From Cerrena zonata (Eukaryota > Basidiomycota > Agaricomycetes > Polyporales > Cerrenaceae): a stretch of 64,000 nt of DNA. Below, one piece after another: positions 33,482-46,233 of this stretch. Below the pieces are notes generated by a model. The model did no database searches and was not told where the DNA came from. It saw only the letters and a program-made list of their open reading frames with translations. The position numbers and the translations under genes were made by a program. The stretch lies in NCBI GenBank assembly GCA_038087015.1, contig JASBNA010000003.1, positions 2,232,001-2,296,000 of the forward strand, in the 5' to 3' direction. The stretch's first letter is position 1. Each line of letters starts with the position of its first letter.

Positions 33482-35354
33482 TCAGACGTGCGAGTAAGGT
33501 CGAACGAACGTAGCATCAATCCACCGAACCCGTTCGGCACATGCCCAGAGGAAACTTTGGAATCCGGGTTGTCGATCATCCCATTTTGCTGTGAGAAGCA
33601 CTAGGTCATCGAACCCTGTTCGTTTCAGGATGACCTGAGGAAGGAAGAATTTGGAACTGTTGCGGATAATAATCCTCGGTTCCTTCGTTTGGTCATCAAA
33701 TTCTTCTTGGAGCCACTTGGGCATACGGTTAAGGTGGAAAGTGATAAGGAATCTGCAGTCATACAAGATCCTAGCCACACGTTCTTGTTTTAGTTGGCTC
33801 TTTAGAGTGGGTGTTACATCCAGAACGAGAGGGTTCATTCGCTCCTTTTGCCCTCGCTGTTCTTGAGACCTTGGTGGCTCACGCGAGAGGAACCATGCCA
33901 TGCGTTCACCTGGGTCTGGTCTACGGTAACGAACGAAACCTTTCGAAGTGATAGTGACTGGAGACCACAGAACGTAGCTCCCGAAGCTCCAAGAATGGTA
34001 AGGGTCATCTTTGGCACCGGCCCAAACTTTTTCGACTAGCTGCTCGTAAGCAATACGCCTGCCCTTCACTTCTGCGGCGAGATGTCCCCAGGGATAAGGT
34101 GAGAGATACCGGATTAGGCGACGTGTCAGAGCGATTCTGACCTCGGGAGCTGTTATCTGGTGAAGTGCAACCATGGGAATAAGTGCAGTTGAAGGAGGAG
34201 AATGTAAGATACTGCGTCTTAGAATATCGGTCACTAGGATTGGTCGCATATATTTAATGAAGGTAATTCCACGATAGAAGGGTCTGAGCATCACCTTGAA
34301 TACTAAGAGCCTGTGCATTATCTTGGAGAGTTTTCATGGGCGCATATAGGGCAGCGTACCCTTTAGTTTCCAGGGCGCCCCGGCCTAGATGTTCTATGGC
34401 TCGTTGAAACTGAGCTGTTCCCGGTAAAACTGGTTTTGGAACCTCATTTCTCCTTTCTCCACCTGGGATCTAAGGAGGCTGAGAGAGAATATTGAGAATA
34501 TTATTTATAGACGACTTACAGGTGATTTTGATTGTTCGGTTAGTATATTGCGGATTTGATTGCGCAAAGCTACCTCGGGTTGGAAGTTGGTTTTGTCAAT
34601 CACGTAGTCCAGGTGATTAGCTTCACACGTCGCAAGAATCCTATCCTGATACATGTCAATAAATATTCATTAGAGTGCACGTGAAATAAACCTTTGGTAT
34701 TTCGAGAAACGGACGAATCATGTAACGCCTCATGCCATCATACCCATTGAAATCTAGCTCATTCATACCGCCCATGCCCCATCTACGAACAAATGGCATT
34801 CCGCTAGCACCCAGCAGACCGGTCCCCTTTCCCATACGAAGTATTGTTGTTTCAACTTGATCGTCCGCATGTTGTCCCAGTGCGAGACATGATGACTGTA
34901 AAGTGGTCATTGTGTCGAAAAGTCTGTTGAACCTGCCACGGCGAGCCATAGTTTCCATGGAACCATGTGTGGGCTTTGGTGGAAAAGGATGGACACCCCA
35001 AGGTATAGAAGTCGTAACGTGAGGGACACAAAACTGAGAAGCCAATCGCGAAGCTTGATTCGCCATGGCATCTGCAGACTCTTGAAGATGGTGGTTTACA
35101 TGAATAGAGACTATGGACTGAGGCAATCCGTGTTGTGTCTTTCTCTGTCGCACTAGGCTTGAAAGGAGAAAGAGAAGGCATGTTGAATCAGGACCCCCGG
35201 AGTTGGCAACCGCTAAACAGGAGAAACGTGAGACTTGCAGTGACGTGGACACGGGAAATTGCTTGCCTATTCGTCTAGGCCAGCCTAGTGGAGGTATGCA
35301 TTTCTGCAGGACCTGCAGAAACTCGTTTGGTGAGATAGGTGGGACATAGACCAT
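33482..35354 (-). CDS. tRNA(Ile)-lysidine synthetase-like (TilS, PP-loop ATPase)
   Basis: TilS enzymes convert the wobble cytidine of the CAU-anticodon tRNA-Ile to lysidine in bacteria and organelles, so a mitochondrial role is inferred. About 570 residues in four exons. The PP-loop is VANSGGPDSTCLLFLL, followed by the family signatures VSIHVNHHLQ, LALGQHADDQVETTILR and TGLLGASGM. A later exon has ILATCEANHLDYVIDKTNF and ALRNQIRNIL, the TilS motif that follows. The last exon is a long C-terminal region with no clear domain. Introns lie at about 34671-34626, 34522-34472 and 34303-34243; the last keeps frame only with the acceptor CAATCCTAG. The ATG at 35354 fits; an N-terminal organelle signal is not obvious. 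Confidence 0.82.
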
Positions 35355-35994
35355 CCAGTACCTGAGATATGCTAGAGCACCGTAGAGTGTTGAATAGGCT
35401 ATTAGATAGATGCCTGGTCAACTCTTGGCTATGACTGAGGTGTTTCAGATGCACAAAGTCACAGACAGGTGTGTTCCTCAATGTTCAGATATTCAAGTTG
35501 CCCAAGAAAGTGTGAGTAGATGCCGGCAGATCTTATCCGTTCGATTGTACTTGTTTGTGACCACAAGATAAGATTGCCTCTGACGTGAATGTTGGCACGA
35601 TCTTGACCGCCAGTTGTCAAAACCAAGCGTTCCTGGAGTACTACTTACTTGAAGATCCTTTGATTACAGATTACGCATTGGTATCATCACTAAGATAAAC
35701 CAATATATTTTGCATCAGCTCTCTGTTGTAAATTGTATGAAATCGGTGCTAGCAAAGGATGTACTTATTTATGAACGAAGGATCTCTAGAGTTGTCTCGA
35801 GGCGGAGCGACTTCCGCTCTGCCGGTTATTTGTGCCCGCATGAGGCAATGATACTGTAGTATTGGGCCGGAGACGCCGCCGGAAAATTGGCAAATGACGG
35901 TGATGAAGTTGATTGGGAGGGGATGCTTGCTTGTTAACCTCGACTCTGTTCTATATATCTCTTCTCTTGTATCCTTTCTTTCCTTTTAACCACC
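35355..35994. promoter_or_regulatory. Divergent promoter region between TilS-like and YTH genes
   Basis: The genes on either side point away from each other, so this ~640-base stretch must serve as promoter for both. A pyrimidine-rich run (CTTCTCTTGTATCCTTTCTTTCC) lies just before the YTH ATG, as often seen near fungal transcription starts. Confidence 0.45.
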
Positions 35995-38677
35995 ATGTCA
36001 CAACATGGCCACTCTATCTCGCCGCCTCCCTCTGTACAGGCCACAGGAACCACCGGCGTTCGTCGCCACCACACGATCTCAGCCTCCTCTCGCAATTCTC
36101 GTCCTACGTCAAAGATAGGTGCTGCTGATCTCGATGACCCTCAGAACGAGCAGATATGGAACGACGATGAAGTTGTGGACCAAGAATGGGTTGGAGGAAT
36201 CGGCGCAGTTGGAGAGAAATCTTCACTCCATCGCCAGGCCTCACTTCCTACCCGGTACCACCGAGGCAAGTATCGCATTTGTTTAGAAAAAGCATGCCCA
36301 CCAATCTATAAAACAGCCTTTGGAGGTCAAGGCGCCAGACAAGCCGGGGCACATACACCTAGGACCATGAATAGCCTTCAAGCCATCGCGGGACACGAGG
36401 GTGAAGACGACGAATGGGAAGAAGACATTCGGGGGCTCCGTAATGAAGAAGAGGTATGTCGGTATCCTAGTCTCATGGTACACTCATAATTTATAAATAC
36501 AGCTTGCACTATCTGGTTCCGACCATGGTCACCAGAACCTTGATCACTCTTCATCCTCTGCCTCTCCTCTTTCTCCTGTTTATGGTGCTGGTGGCCCACC
36601 CAACGTTCCCTCTCCACCACCTGCCTCCGGCGCTGCAGGTGTACGAAGACATCAGAGCTTGAATTACCCTACAGCTGCTTCTGGAGTCCGACGCTTACAA
36701 CAAGGCCTGAAACGTGCCGGCACTCTTCAGGCGCCTCCGATCAAAGGTGCTCAACCCGGTGCTTCTTACTCAGGAGCCCAGAGTCCCAGCCCAACTAATG
36801 CTGACGAAGAGTATGATAATGAGAGCGTACGCGCGGAAGAGGACTCATACTTTGGTATGCCTGCCCAGCAGCAGAATCAGTACGTCCCGCAGAGTCCGAT
36901 GGGAAGATCGTCGCCTTGGGGCACTCCAGGTGGGGGTAACGACTGGCGATCGCAAATGGGAGGCAACGGGCAAAACATGGGTTCTGGAGCGGTCGATGAC
37001 GTCTCACGCGCCCTATCTCAATTGGAATTGAACCAGCAGTATGGCAACGCTGGTACTTATCAACAGGGTAAGCATCTCAGTTGTTGACAACCCGAATTTT
37101 TGTCGCTTAATTGATTGGCTTTCTAGGGGTGCGTAACGGCAGCTCTCGTAAATTACAGCAGATCGTAACCGACTTTGATGACCGCCAACCCCATGGGTCT
37201 GTACAGAGTGCTGCACCCTATGTACAGCCTATTGGGCAGGGTTACGGTCAACAGAATCAGATAGGTCAACGTCGTCAGCAAGAACAGGGTGAATATGGAC
37301 AGCCTACGACCCGTGAGCGTGCTCTCACCGCCACCGGTACGACAACTTGGGACCAAAAGGAGCGTTTGCTTGGCGGTCGCTCTTCTAATCCCAACTTGCA
37401 CCACCTCTACGAGAAGAACGGAAACGGTCAAGATGTCCCAAATGTACCATCTATCCCTGCACAATATCTTCAAAATCAAGCTCCTCGAATGGGTGCTGGT
37501 ACTCCTATGAATGCTCAAGGCCAGCAATCCGGAAGAGGCAGTCAAAGCCATTCACAAAATGCCTCTGCTGATGGTTTCGTCGGTACTCCGATCGATGTCC
37601 CTACTTTGATCGCCACGAAGGGCTACAACCCCGTTGACTTCGACACGAGACCTCTCTTCGTAGGTTTTTTCTGCTTCCACCCCAGTTCGCATTCCACTCT
37701 TTTGTGACCGTCTGACTGTGCATCTCAGGCACGGTATTTCGTCATCAAGTCATACACGGAAGACGATGTTCACAAGTCATTGAAATATGAGATCTGGAGC
37801 TCCACTGATCCCGGTAACAAGCGTCTCGACAAGGCGTTCAAGGAAACGGCACAACGTGGCCCTATCTACCTCTTTTTCAGTGTCAACGCAAGTGGGCACT
37901 TCTGTGGTATGGCTGAGATGTTGACTCCTGTCGACTACACGAGGAGCAGTACTGTTTGGGCATCCGATAAATGGAAGGGCGTCTTCAAAGTTAGGTGGAT
38001 CTTCGTCAGGGATATTCCCAATGCTTCCCTTCGTCACATCAGATTGAAGTAGGTGTTCTATCTTGGACCGCTCCACTATTGTGTTGGTGCTAAACCTTCT
38101 TGTCAGCAATACTCAGGAGCGAAAGCCGGTCACCAATTCGCGTGATACCCAGGAGTTGCTACCAGAAGCAGGCCAAGAAATGCTTCGTATCTTCCATACT
38201 CATCCTGCACGGACCTCTCTCCTCCAAGACTTCGCCTTTTACGAGGTCAGTAAAACCAGCATCAATCGAGTATTATTGCAACTTGTATATTTATCTTATT
38301 CTTCTTGACGTTCATAGCTCCAAGCAATGCAAAAGGCGCAGACCCAACCGCCACAAAGCAGTGCCTCCCAATCCCCCGTGCAAAATAACGCTCAACTTCA
38401 ACAACAGCCTTCTCCGGGTAACATGTCTTCAGGTCAACACCCCTTCGCTATGTCTAACCCCACTGCGCTCGCCTACGCAGCTCAGATGGCTATGCCTAAC
38501 ATGAACATGAACATGGGAATGGGAATGAACCCGATGCTCCAGATGCAAATGAGCATGGGCGCAGCTGGCTTTGCCAATCCTCATACCATGCAAAGCGTCA
38601 TGCGTCACCCGAGTCCCGGACCAATGCCTCAAGTAGGACAGAACTTCATGGGCATGGGCAGCATGCAAGGCTTCTGA
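35995..38677 (+). CDS. YTH-domain m6A RNA-binding protein
   Basis: Reads N6-methyladenosine in RNA. Roughly 750 residues over about eight exons. The first half is long, disordered and rich in Ser, Gln, Gly and Pro. The YTH domain runs from [18 protein letters not shown], through [31 protein letters not shown] and [17 protein letters not shown], to [14 protein letters not shown] [15 protein letters not shown]. The Trp in IWSST and the Trp in VWASDKW match the aromatic cage that binds the methyl group in YTHDF-type proteins. The C-terminus is a Met/Asn/Gly-rich repeat stretch. Intron 1 (36266-36316) starts with GC rather than GT and is needed to keep frame. The start ATG is at 35995. Confidence 0.92.
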
Positions 38678-39528
38678 ATAATTCGAACTGGGTTCGAAGA
38701 ACGAGTACCATAGACGCACACACAACTCAAAGGAATTCAATGAATGAACAAAGAACTCAAGTTCAGTGGACGGTGTTCTTTACCTGTTTGGTATAGTTTC
38801 AGTCTGTCACTAATACGTATGCATTTCTCTTTTCTTCTCACCACTCTCATGTAAGACCACCTTCTTGCTACTAGAGCGCTATATCTATTCATCTGATTTC
38901 TCTTCTGGTTTCTACCCTTGTTTCGTTCTTTCGAAACCATTTATTATCTTTTACGCCTTCATGATCCAATGATTTTCTTTTTGTCTATTTTGCTTTCGTT
39001 TTCTCTCTCTGCATTCATCTTGCATAGTTACATTAGCACATATGGACGCGGAACGGTGCCCCGGACGTTGTTGTCGATAGTGCCCTTGATATCTTCCAAG
39101 TTGCTCTGTATGAATGTACATACCAACCCCTGTAGTCCATATGTAAGGCTCACCCCCTCTCTCTCTGTTGTTTTATTCCCCAGCTTAACCAAATGGAATC
39201 CAGGCTCTTATTTTGAGTTCACCTTCCTCTCGATTTCAACCAACTTAGGTTGTGATTTCGTGGCCCCGGCATCTTCTCATTGTTCGCTTGTAAAGGAAGG
39301 CACAACGTCATGTCGCGATCGAAATGAGCGCTGCTATAAATACGATCGCGTTTATGCATCGATCACTTTCTTACTTTCTTCGCTTCTTGAACGCGTCGAG
39401 GTAGGTGCACGGATAGTTCTTAATGAAGAAATGGGAAAATTGTGTTAATGATGCGTTCAAGTCCTCGAGGAGGGCTCAGGCATATAGGATTCGGGCTAGT
39501 GGGTGCCAACTTCACTGAAGAGCTAAAG
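38678..39528. other. Intergenic region
   Basis: About 850 bases of AT-rich and pyrimidine-rich DNA: 3' UTR of the YTH gene and promoter of the next gene. A long open frame at 38918-39448 has no protein-like composition and was not called. Confidence 0.4.
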
Positions 39529-41256
39529 ATGGCTTCTTCTCAGCAATACCACCAAGTTGGTGGGTTTGGCGCAACGAGTTGGTGAATTAGAACCCACAGC
39601 CGATGTTCTTCACTCGTGGCTCATAATTTGCTTGAATCTACAGGCAGACCAAAGTCGAGGACATAGCCCAAACTCATTGGCGTGCTGGAGGAATCGACCT
39701 TATATTCGGTATGAAAGAACATCATCTCCGTGACTTCTTCTGACAGAGGAATACAGGTGTAAAGCCGAGTGGTGCTACTTACTTGTACCGACCAGACGAT
39801 CAGCCTAATACATCGAATTATGCAGCTTCCAGGAATCCAGGGAGACCCCGACAAACTACTAGCTCCACGCAGCTGCTTTCCGTCTCGCCCGTTACGTTCA
39901 CGACATATGAAGAATTCCTGGCATTCCTCAAGGACCATGCGCACAAATCAGCTGGGAAGAGAAATAATCAAGACAATAGTAAAGCGAATAAAGGACTAGA
40001 CTCTGATCCCCAGTCGAGGGGCATTCCCACTGAGCTTGGCATGATTCGGGCTTTGTTTGAGAAGCAACGGTAATTGTCATACGACGTTCCTCGGCCTTCC
40101 CTTTACTGACGATGTTCGTGTAGTATTTTTCTACGTGCATATACTAACACGCTCAGACCTTCTTCGACTGTATATGCTATCGCACCCTCTCCGAAAATAT
40201 CGGAAACGCGCTTTGTCTCATTTACGTATACACTGTGGGAACGAGAACGACAAAGGCCACTTATTATGGACCTTGGGTGGGCAGAGTTCGAACTGAACGA
40301 GGGGGATAATGGCTTTCAGTTGAAGTCTTGTCACCATATAACCACCAAGGAACACTCCCATTTGCGAAATCCCGGTGTGAAGGTAAACCAAAGTCCTCGG
40401 TAAATCGCATGCATATTGCGAGATTAATTTCTATGCAATTCCAGGTCCAAGATTTCGCCTACGGTACCACCGAAAGACTTTCCCTCGAAGAAGCTGGAGC
40501 CAGATTTGGACATTTCCTCTCTGCTAGCCCCGTTCCAACCATCATCTTCACCCATGAGTCCTCTCGGTTCAGATTCAAACCAAGAGACATCATTCACCAG
40601 TTGGACATTGAAACAGTGACCTGGGAAACAAGTTTAGAGTCGTTGGACAATCTACTCCAACCTGCTACGGCAAGTAGCGTCTACGGAGTGAATAAGAGTT
40701 CGAGATACTCGGAATCTCAGCATGGAGTGTCGAATGCTAGTACACATAAAGCCTCGTTCCACCTTGTCGACCTAAGGAATCTAGCAGTAAAGGCGGTGAG
40801 ATTCGTAGAGACCCAAGACGATACACTGCAGGGCAATGCAGCATATTTGGGGGTAAAGGGGGTCATTACGGGAGGTAATGCTGGAAACGACGCTTGGTAC
40901 GTTTGACCATTTCAAGTCAAGTTAGAATCTGGTTGACGTAGTAGTCTAGGACTTTAGGACATATGTGGTACGCAATGGCCAGCGGAGGGACGTTCCTACA
41001 ACAGAAGGCGTCGATGGACAAAGCGCCGTCAGTAGCTAGTTCCACAACAGCTACTCCTGCACCTGAGCCCGAACAGTTACTTGGGTACCCAAATGACGAC
41101 TCAGACGAAGAGCAGGATCCTAATGATGTTGCACCTATGGCTTCTGCGGCTCCCGTGACAAAGGCTATGGCGAGGGACCCATACGAAGCATTGAACGATG
41201 ATGATGATGATTATGACGTCGACGCTGGGGGAGATAGTGACAGTGACAGCGACTGA
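39529..41256 (+). CDS. Gfd2/YDR514C-like (RNase H-fold) domain protein
   Basis: A fungal protein of about 470 residues in six exons, related by eye to the Gfd2/YDR514C C-terminal domain, an exonuclease-like RNase H fold found also in QIP. The start is the ATG at 39529 (MASSQQYHQVGGFG). Introns near 39583-39644, 39694-39742, 40072-40156, 40383-40443 and 40898-40949 were placed by frame. The domain starts at RFVSFTYTLWERERQRPLIM, continues DLGWAEFELN, NPGVKVQDFAYGTTE and PTIIFTHESSRF, and ends GVKGVITGGNAGNDAWTLGH. The final Asp is conserved, but the first-strand Asp/Glu pair is absent (TYT), so catalysis is doubtful. The C-terminal tail is acidic (EALNDDDDDYDVD). Function unknown. Confidence 0.7.
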
Positions 41257-41507
41257 GTGAATGTTGAGACAATTATTTGAACTTATCTGGTTCGGGACGA
41301 ATGAATGCGAATGCGTTGCAGGCTGTTGATTAGTCCATATACACAAATCGGCGAGTACATACCCACAATGTTTGTAGCATCATTATTGTATCTAGTATAT
41401 CTTGTTCCTGCTCATCATGACTAGTATCAAAACGTTGTCACGACTTATGTCTTACAGAATCAAGCAATCCATTAAACAATAGTAAGGAAAGTCAGCAGCC
41501 CAAGATT

Positions 41508-43345
41508 CTAATCAGTGAACTTGATACTGTGGCTCGCCATCTGAGAAACGAAAAGTCAGAGGTTACGAATTAAAGGTCTTAGTATAATGGGAATCTTACC
41601 GTGATATCACCTCCGCGGTAGCTACCCCTCTTCTTCTTGTTCTTCTCCTTCCTAAATCCTGCACCCCGAGTGACGATTAGGTCACGGTTGGCTTTCGAGC
41701 CGTAGTCGTCGTCGTGTGCTCCCTGGAGGTTTCGTATCAGTGGTGATTAACGAGACAATCTTCGTAGAAGAGGAGAAAAACTAACCCTAGACTCAAACCT
41801 CATATCCTTCATCCGCTCGTCGTCGTAAGTCACGGCATCCACTTTGATCCTCTGGAAAGGCGTGTTACCTTTCCGAGGTTGCTTTTTCGGTTTACCATTT
41901 CCATTCGCAGTCGCATCATCTGGAGACGAGGGTTTCTGCTCTTTAGTGTCTGGGGTATCGGGTTTATGCTCGTGTTTAGCAATAGCAGTAGTGACAGCGT
42001 CGCCGTTTTCGACGCGACGCTTTTTGGTGACTTTGACTACGACAGATTCTTCTGAGGATGATGAAGAGTCGGAGTCATCGGAGTCAGTCGGCATCAGAAT
42101 CAGAATCACTATCGTCAGAGTCCGAGTCTGAAGAGTCAGAGCTAGATTCGGCTTTGCGTTTCTCGCCAGCCTTAGGGGAAGGTAGCTCTTTCTCTTTCCC
42201 GACCTTCTTCTTTTCCGATGAAGAGTCCGAGTCTGAAGAGTCGCTGTCAGAGTCGTCAGAATCACTGGATGAATCATCGTCTGAGCTCGAGTCGCTGCTG
42301 TTCTTTGCCTTCTCAACCTTCGCCTTCGCATCTTTCTTCTCTGTCTTCAGCTTTGGCTTAGCCTTTTCGTCCTCCGAGCTATCTGAATCGCTGTCCGAGC
42401 TACTACTTGAGTCGCTAGAGTCACTATCGCTCTTCTTCGTTTCCTTTTTGGCCTTTGTCTTCTTTTCTTTGCTCTTGTCCTCGTCGCTCGAACTTGAGTC
42501 GGAGCTATCATCGGAGTCAGAGCTATCGTCGGAGTCAGAGCTGGAGCTCTCTTTTGCTTTTGCCTTCCCCTTTACGTCCGGCTTAGTCTCTTTCGATTTA
42601 GACTTTGTAGCGGAAGAGGATGCGCTTGACGAGTCTGAATCACTGGAGGAGTCATCGGATGAAGAGCTATCGCTCTTCTTGCTGTCAGATTTCTTCTTCT
42701 TTTTGGATGCGCTGGAGGATTCTGAATCGCTGGAGGATGAGTCAGACGAAGAGCTATCACTCTTCTTGCTCTCAGCTTTAGTCTTCTTTGTAGATGCGCT
42801 CGACGAGTCCGACTCGCTAGAGGAAGAGGAAGAGCTGTCACTCTTCTTGCTAGCAGACTTGGTCTTCTTTTTGGATGAGGGAGAGAGTGATGCGAAGCCT
42901 CTTCATCGGAAGAGCTTGAGAAGGTATCCTCTTCGGAAAGTGTTTTACTCGAACGAGAAGAAGGGGAGTGCTTGCGTTTGACAGAGGTTTCTTTTGTCTT
43001 TGCAGAGCTCTTGACAGACTCAGAAGAGCCTGAGTATAACCGTTAGAGTGCTTGCAATACTAATAAATTTATAGACATACCTGAGTGAGTTAGGAGCTTC
43101 CACTCGCGAACGATGCGTTCTAACGGAACGTCGGAATCCTCTGCGTCCTTTAATTCAACAGTATCCTTGACGGCCTCTTTGAGCTTTTCTGCGAGCTTTT
43201 TATGTGACCGTCTACTAAGAAAAGAGTAGACTAAGGAGTAGGTTGCTGCGAAACCAAGTGAGATCAGTAATGGGTGGCGAAGTGGCATGAGATATCTTAC
43301 TTGGGATGTTGCTGTCCACAGAGAGTACCTCTTTATCTTGGCCAT
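41508..43345 (-). CDS. srp40: Srp40/Nopp140-like nucleolar phosphoprotein
   Basis: A chaperone-like nucleolar protein linked to ribosome and snoRNP biogenesis. Roughly 520 residues. The N-terminus has a LisH-like stretch (YSLVYSFLSRRSHKKLAEKL). The middle is a long run of Ser/Asp/Glu blocks broken by Lys-rich spacers (KKSDSSSSDSSSSDSESSS and similar), expected to be heavily phosphorylated. The conserved SRP40 C-terminal domain follows: TPFQRIKVDAVTYDDERMKD, FESR, then GAHDDDYGSKANRDLIVTRG and the basic FRKEKNKKKRGSYRGG. Two short introns inside the acidic part, at about 42953-42904 (50 nt) and 42109-42052 (58 nt), are needed to keep frame. The start is the ATG at 43345, possibly a later in-frame ATG. 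The stop is at 41508-41510. Confidence 0.85.
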
Positions 43346-43584
43346 ACTGAGGTGATTCTTACGATTAAGAATGAAAGGATTGAGGGGAAGCCGTTGTGGG
43401 GAAGAGAGTCCTACAATGCTGAGAAGACCAAGTTTCGTTCCGCCAATCAGAATGAGCAGCCACCAAATTTCTATGGACGCAAACACGCGCAAGCAACGAT
43501 CGTTATGGGCGCTTCTTTCAAAGTAGACTGGCGTCACTTTCATGTTGTCGTAGTCATTACTCTTCCTTTCAAAACATTCAAACG
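43346..43584. promoter_or_regulatory. Shared divergent promoter of srp40-like gene and lumazine synthase gene
   Basis: Only 239 bases separate the two start codons, which face away from each other. Both transcripts must start within it. No clear TATA box was seen. Confidence 0.5.
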
Positions 43585-44282
<698 letters not shown>

Positions 44283-44771
44283 AGGAATCTCCTCCGATGT
44301 TTGCTTGGACATGGATGGAAGAAACAGAACTAGCATGAAGTGTAGAAGTATCGAAAACAAAATGGACTGTACAATATAGACTCTTCCAGGCGTGACTACT
44401 ACTGTGCTATTTTAAACTCGAGAATGTTACTCTTGAAGTCAACGAGTACTTTTGTATTCTACTCTGTAAACAACCAGCAATCGACGTCAGTGATCGAGCT
44501 CGGTTCAGGAACCGCGCTTGTAAGTAGTCGACCGTGATTAGTCTCAGGCCTTTTACTTGCATTTCAACGGTGATATGGTATTCTCTCGTCGACCACCAGC
44601 CATTATCCAACTCGTGGTTTCGTCTTCAGGTACCGGGTAATCTACTGCCCTTGCCATAGAACAATCCTGTGGTGTCTCGCTAGCCTGCACGCTATCGTCG
44701 TACAAGAGCAACCTAGATAAACGAGGACATCATCCTTCTAGACTGGTGCTTGCTCAGTGGTTTAAATCATC
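44283..44771. other. Intergenic region
   Basis: About 490 bases holding the 3' UTR of the lumazine synthase gene and the promoter of the Rag GTPase gene. No other feature seen. Confidence 0.4.
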
Positions 44772-46068
44772 ATGAAGAAAAAGGTATGTGTTCTATGTCA
44801 TATACACGAGGGCTAACTATTCTTACTCTAATTCTCGACAGGTTTTACTCATGGGAGCATCTGGAAGTGGAAAAACTTCAATGCGTTCACTCATCTTGTA
44901 TGTTCCGGCTCACAAATGTATATGCATTCTATTCACCCAATCCCTTTACACTCATGCAGTTCCAACAACCCCGCATCCCTAACTGCACGGCTTGGAGCCA
45001 CGATTGATGTCGAACAAAACCACGTCCGTTTCCTCGGTGACCTCACGCTCAACCTCTGGGATTGCGGTGGTCAAGACTCTTTCATGGATTCATACCTCTC
45101 GACTCAACAATCTACCATTTTCTCACATGTCGGTGTACTCATCTACGTCTTTGAGGTAGAGAGTAGGAATATGACGAAGGATCTCGAGTATTATACCGAC
45201 TGTGCGATGGCGTTGAAGAAGTACAGTCCGGATGCCGCGGTTTTCTTGTTGGTGCATAAGATGGATCTAGTTAGGGGTAATAAGGTGGAGGTTCTTGGTA
45301 AGAAGGAGAAGGACTTAAAGGATGCTAGTGGGGCGATGGGTATTAGGGTGTTCGGTACGAGTATTTACGATGAGAGTTTATACAAGGTATGCAGTTCTGC
45401 GTTTCCTATGTACATGCTACTGAATCGGTTGGTCTACTATAGGCATGGTCACAGATAGTCCATACGCTAATACCGAACGCTTCAGTACTCTCGAAACATC
45501 TTACCACCCTCGCGGCAGCCTGCGGTGCGACGGAAGTTGTTCTATTCGAGCGAACCACCTTCCTGGTGATCGCTACCTCTACTCCTCCAACCCCCTCGAC
45601 GTCTGCTCTCGTTCAATCTTCCACTTACCGCTCCTCAGACAAGACCCCACCGACATCCCCATTGCATCCTTCAATGCCTTCATCCCCTACTACCAGTTAT
45701 CACGGAAGCGAAACTGACGGCGTTGGAGTATCGCAAGATGACGACCCGCACGGAATGGAAAGCACACGATATGAGCGGACGTCAGAGCTTATTAAGGCAT
45801 TCAAACATTCGGTTTCGAGGTTAAGGGAAGAGTTCCATGCGCTTGAGATGGAGTTGCCGGAGTTTACGGCTGTCTTAGATGAGTTGACAAAGAACACGTA
45901 TGTATTGATCGTTGTACATGATCCGACAATTGGTGAGTCTTTCACGGTATTGACTTGTGGAAATTGACTTACGTTATACTGGTTACAGAAACGGCGGCAT
46001 TGAGGCTGAATATAAAGCTCGCGAGGAAGAAGTTTGAGGAACTTCAAAGTGATAGCTTGGTATCATGA
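44772..46068 (+). CDS. GTR1: RagA/Gtr1-type GTPase
   Basis: A Ras-like GTPase that, with a RagC/Gtr2 partner, carries the amino-acid signal to TORC1 at the vacuole or lysosome. Roughly 350 residues in five exons. Exon 1 is only MKKK. The P-loop is LLMGASGSGKTSMRS; the switch region is LTARLGATIDVEQNHVRF; the G3 motif is NLWDCGGQDSFMDSYL, and LLVHKMDLV gives the G4 function in the Rag style (HKMD rather than NKXD). The C-terminal roadblock-like half includes ACGATEVVLFERTTFLVIA. A Ser/Thr/Pro-rich loop (about 60 residues) is inserted there, longer than in yeast or human. The last exon ends KKFEELQSDSLVS, stop at 46066-46068. Confidence 0.93.
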
Positions 46069-46233
46069 TCCTTATCCTTTTTGTGCGTTTTACCATATCA
46101 TTGTATCAGTAATTTCGACTATCAGCTTCTGCTTGCATTCTCCAGCTATTACAACACCATCACCACAAAGGCTCTACTCTCTACCTATTGCGTACTATTC
46201 GAGACTAACGCTCTAACATCTTCTCAGAAAGAC

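Noticed and set aside
38918..39448. Plus-strand open frame of 176 codons
   Set aside because: Hydrophobic, random-looking content in a pyrimidine-rich intergenic region, with no splice context or family match.
42052..42153. Frameshift mutation in the Srp40-like gene
   Set aside because: A 58-nt intron with correct donor, acceptor and phase explains the change of frame.
42058..42981. Long plus-strand open frame rich in Ser, Glu and Phe
   Set aside because: It is the antisense reading of the Ser/Asp repeat region of the Srp40-like gene, whose conserved C-terminal domain lies on the minus strand.
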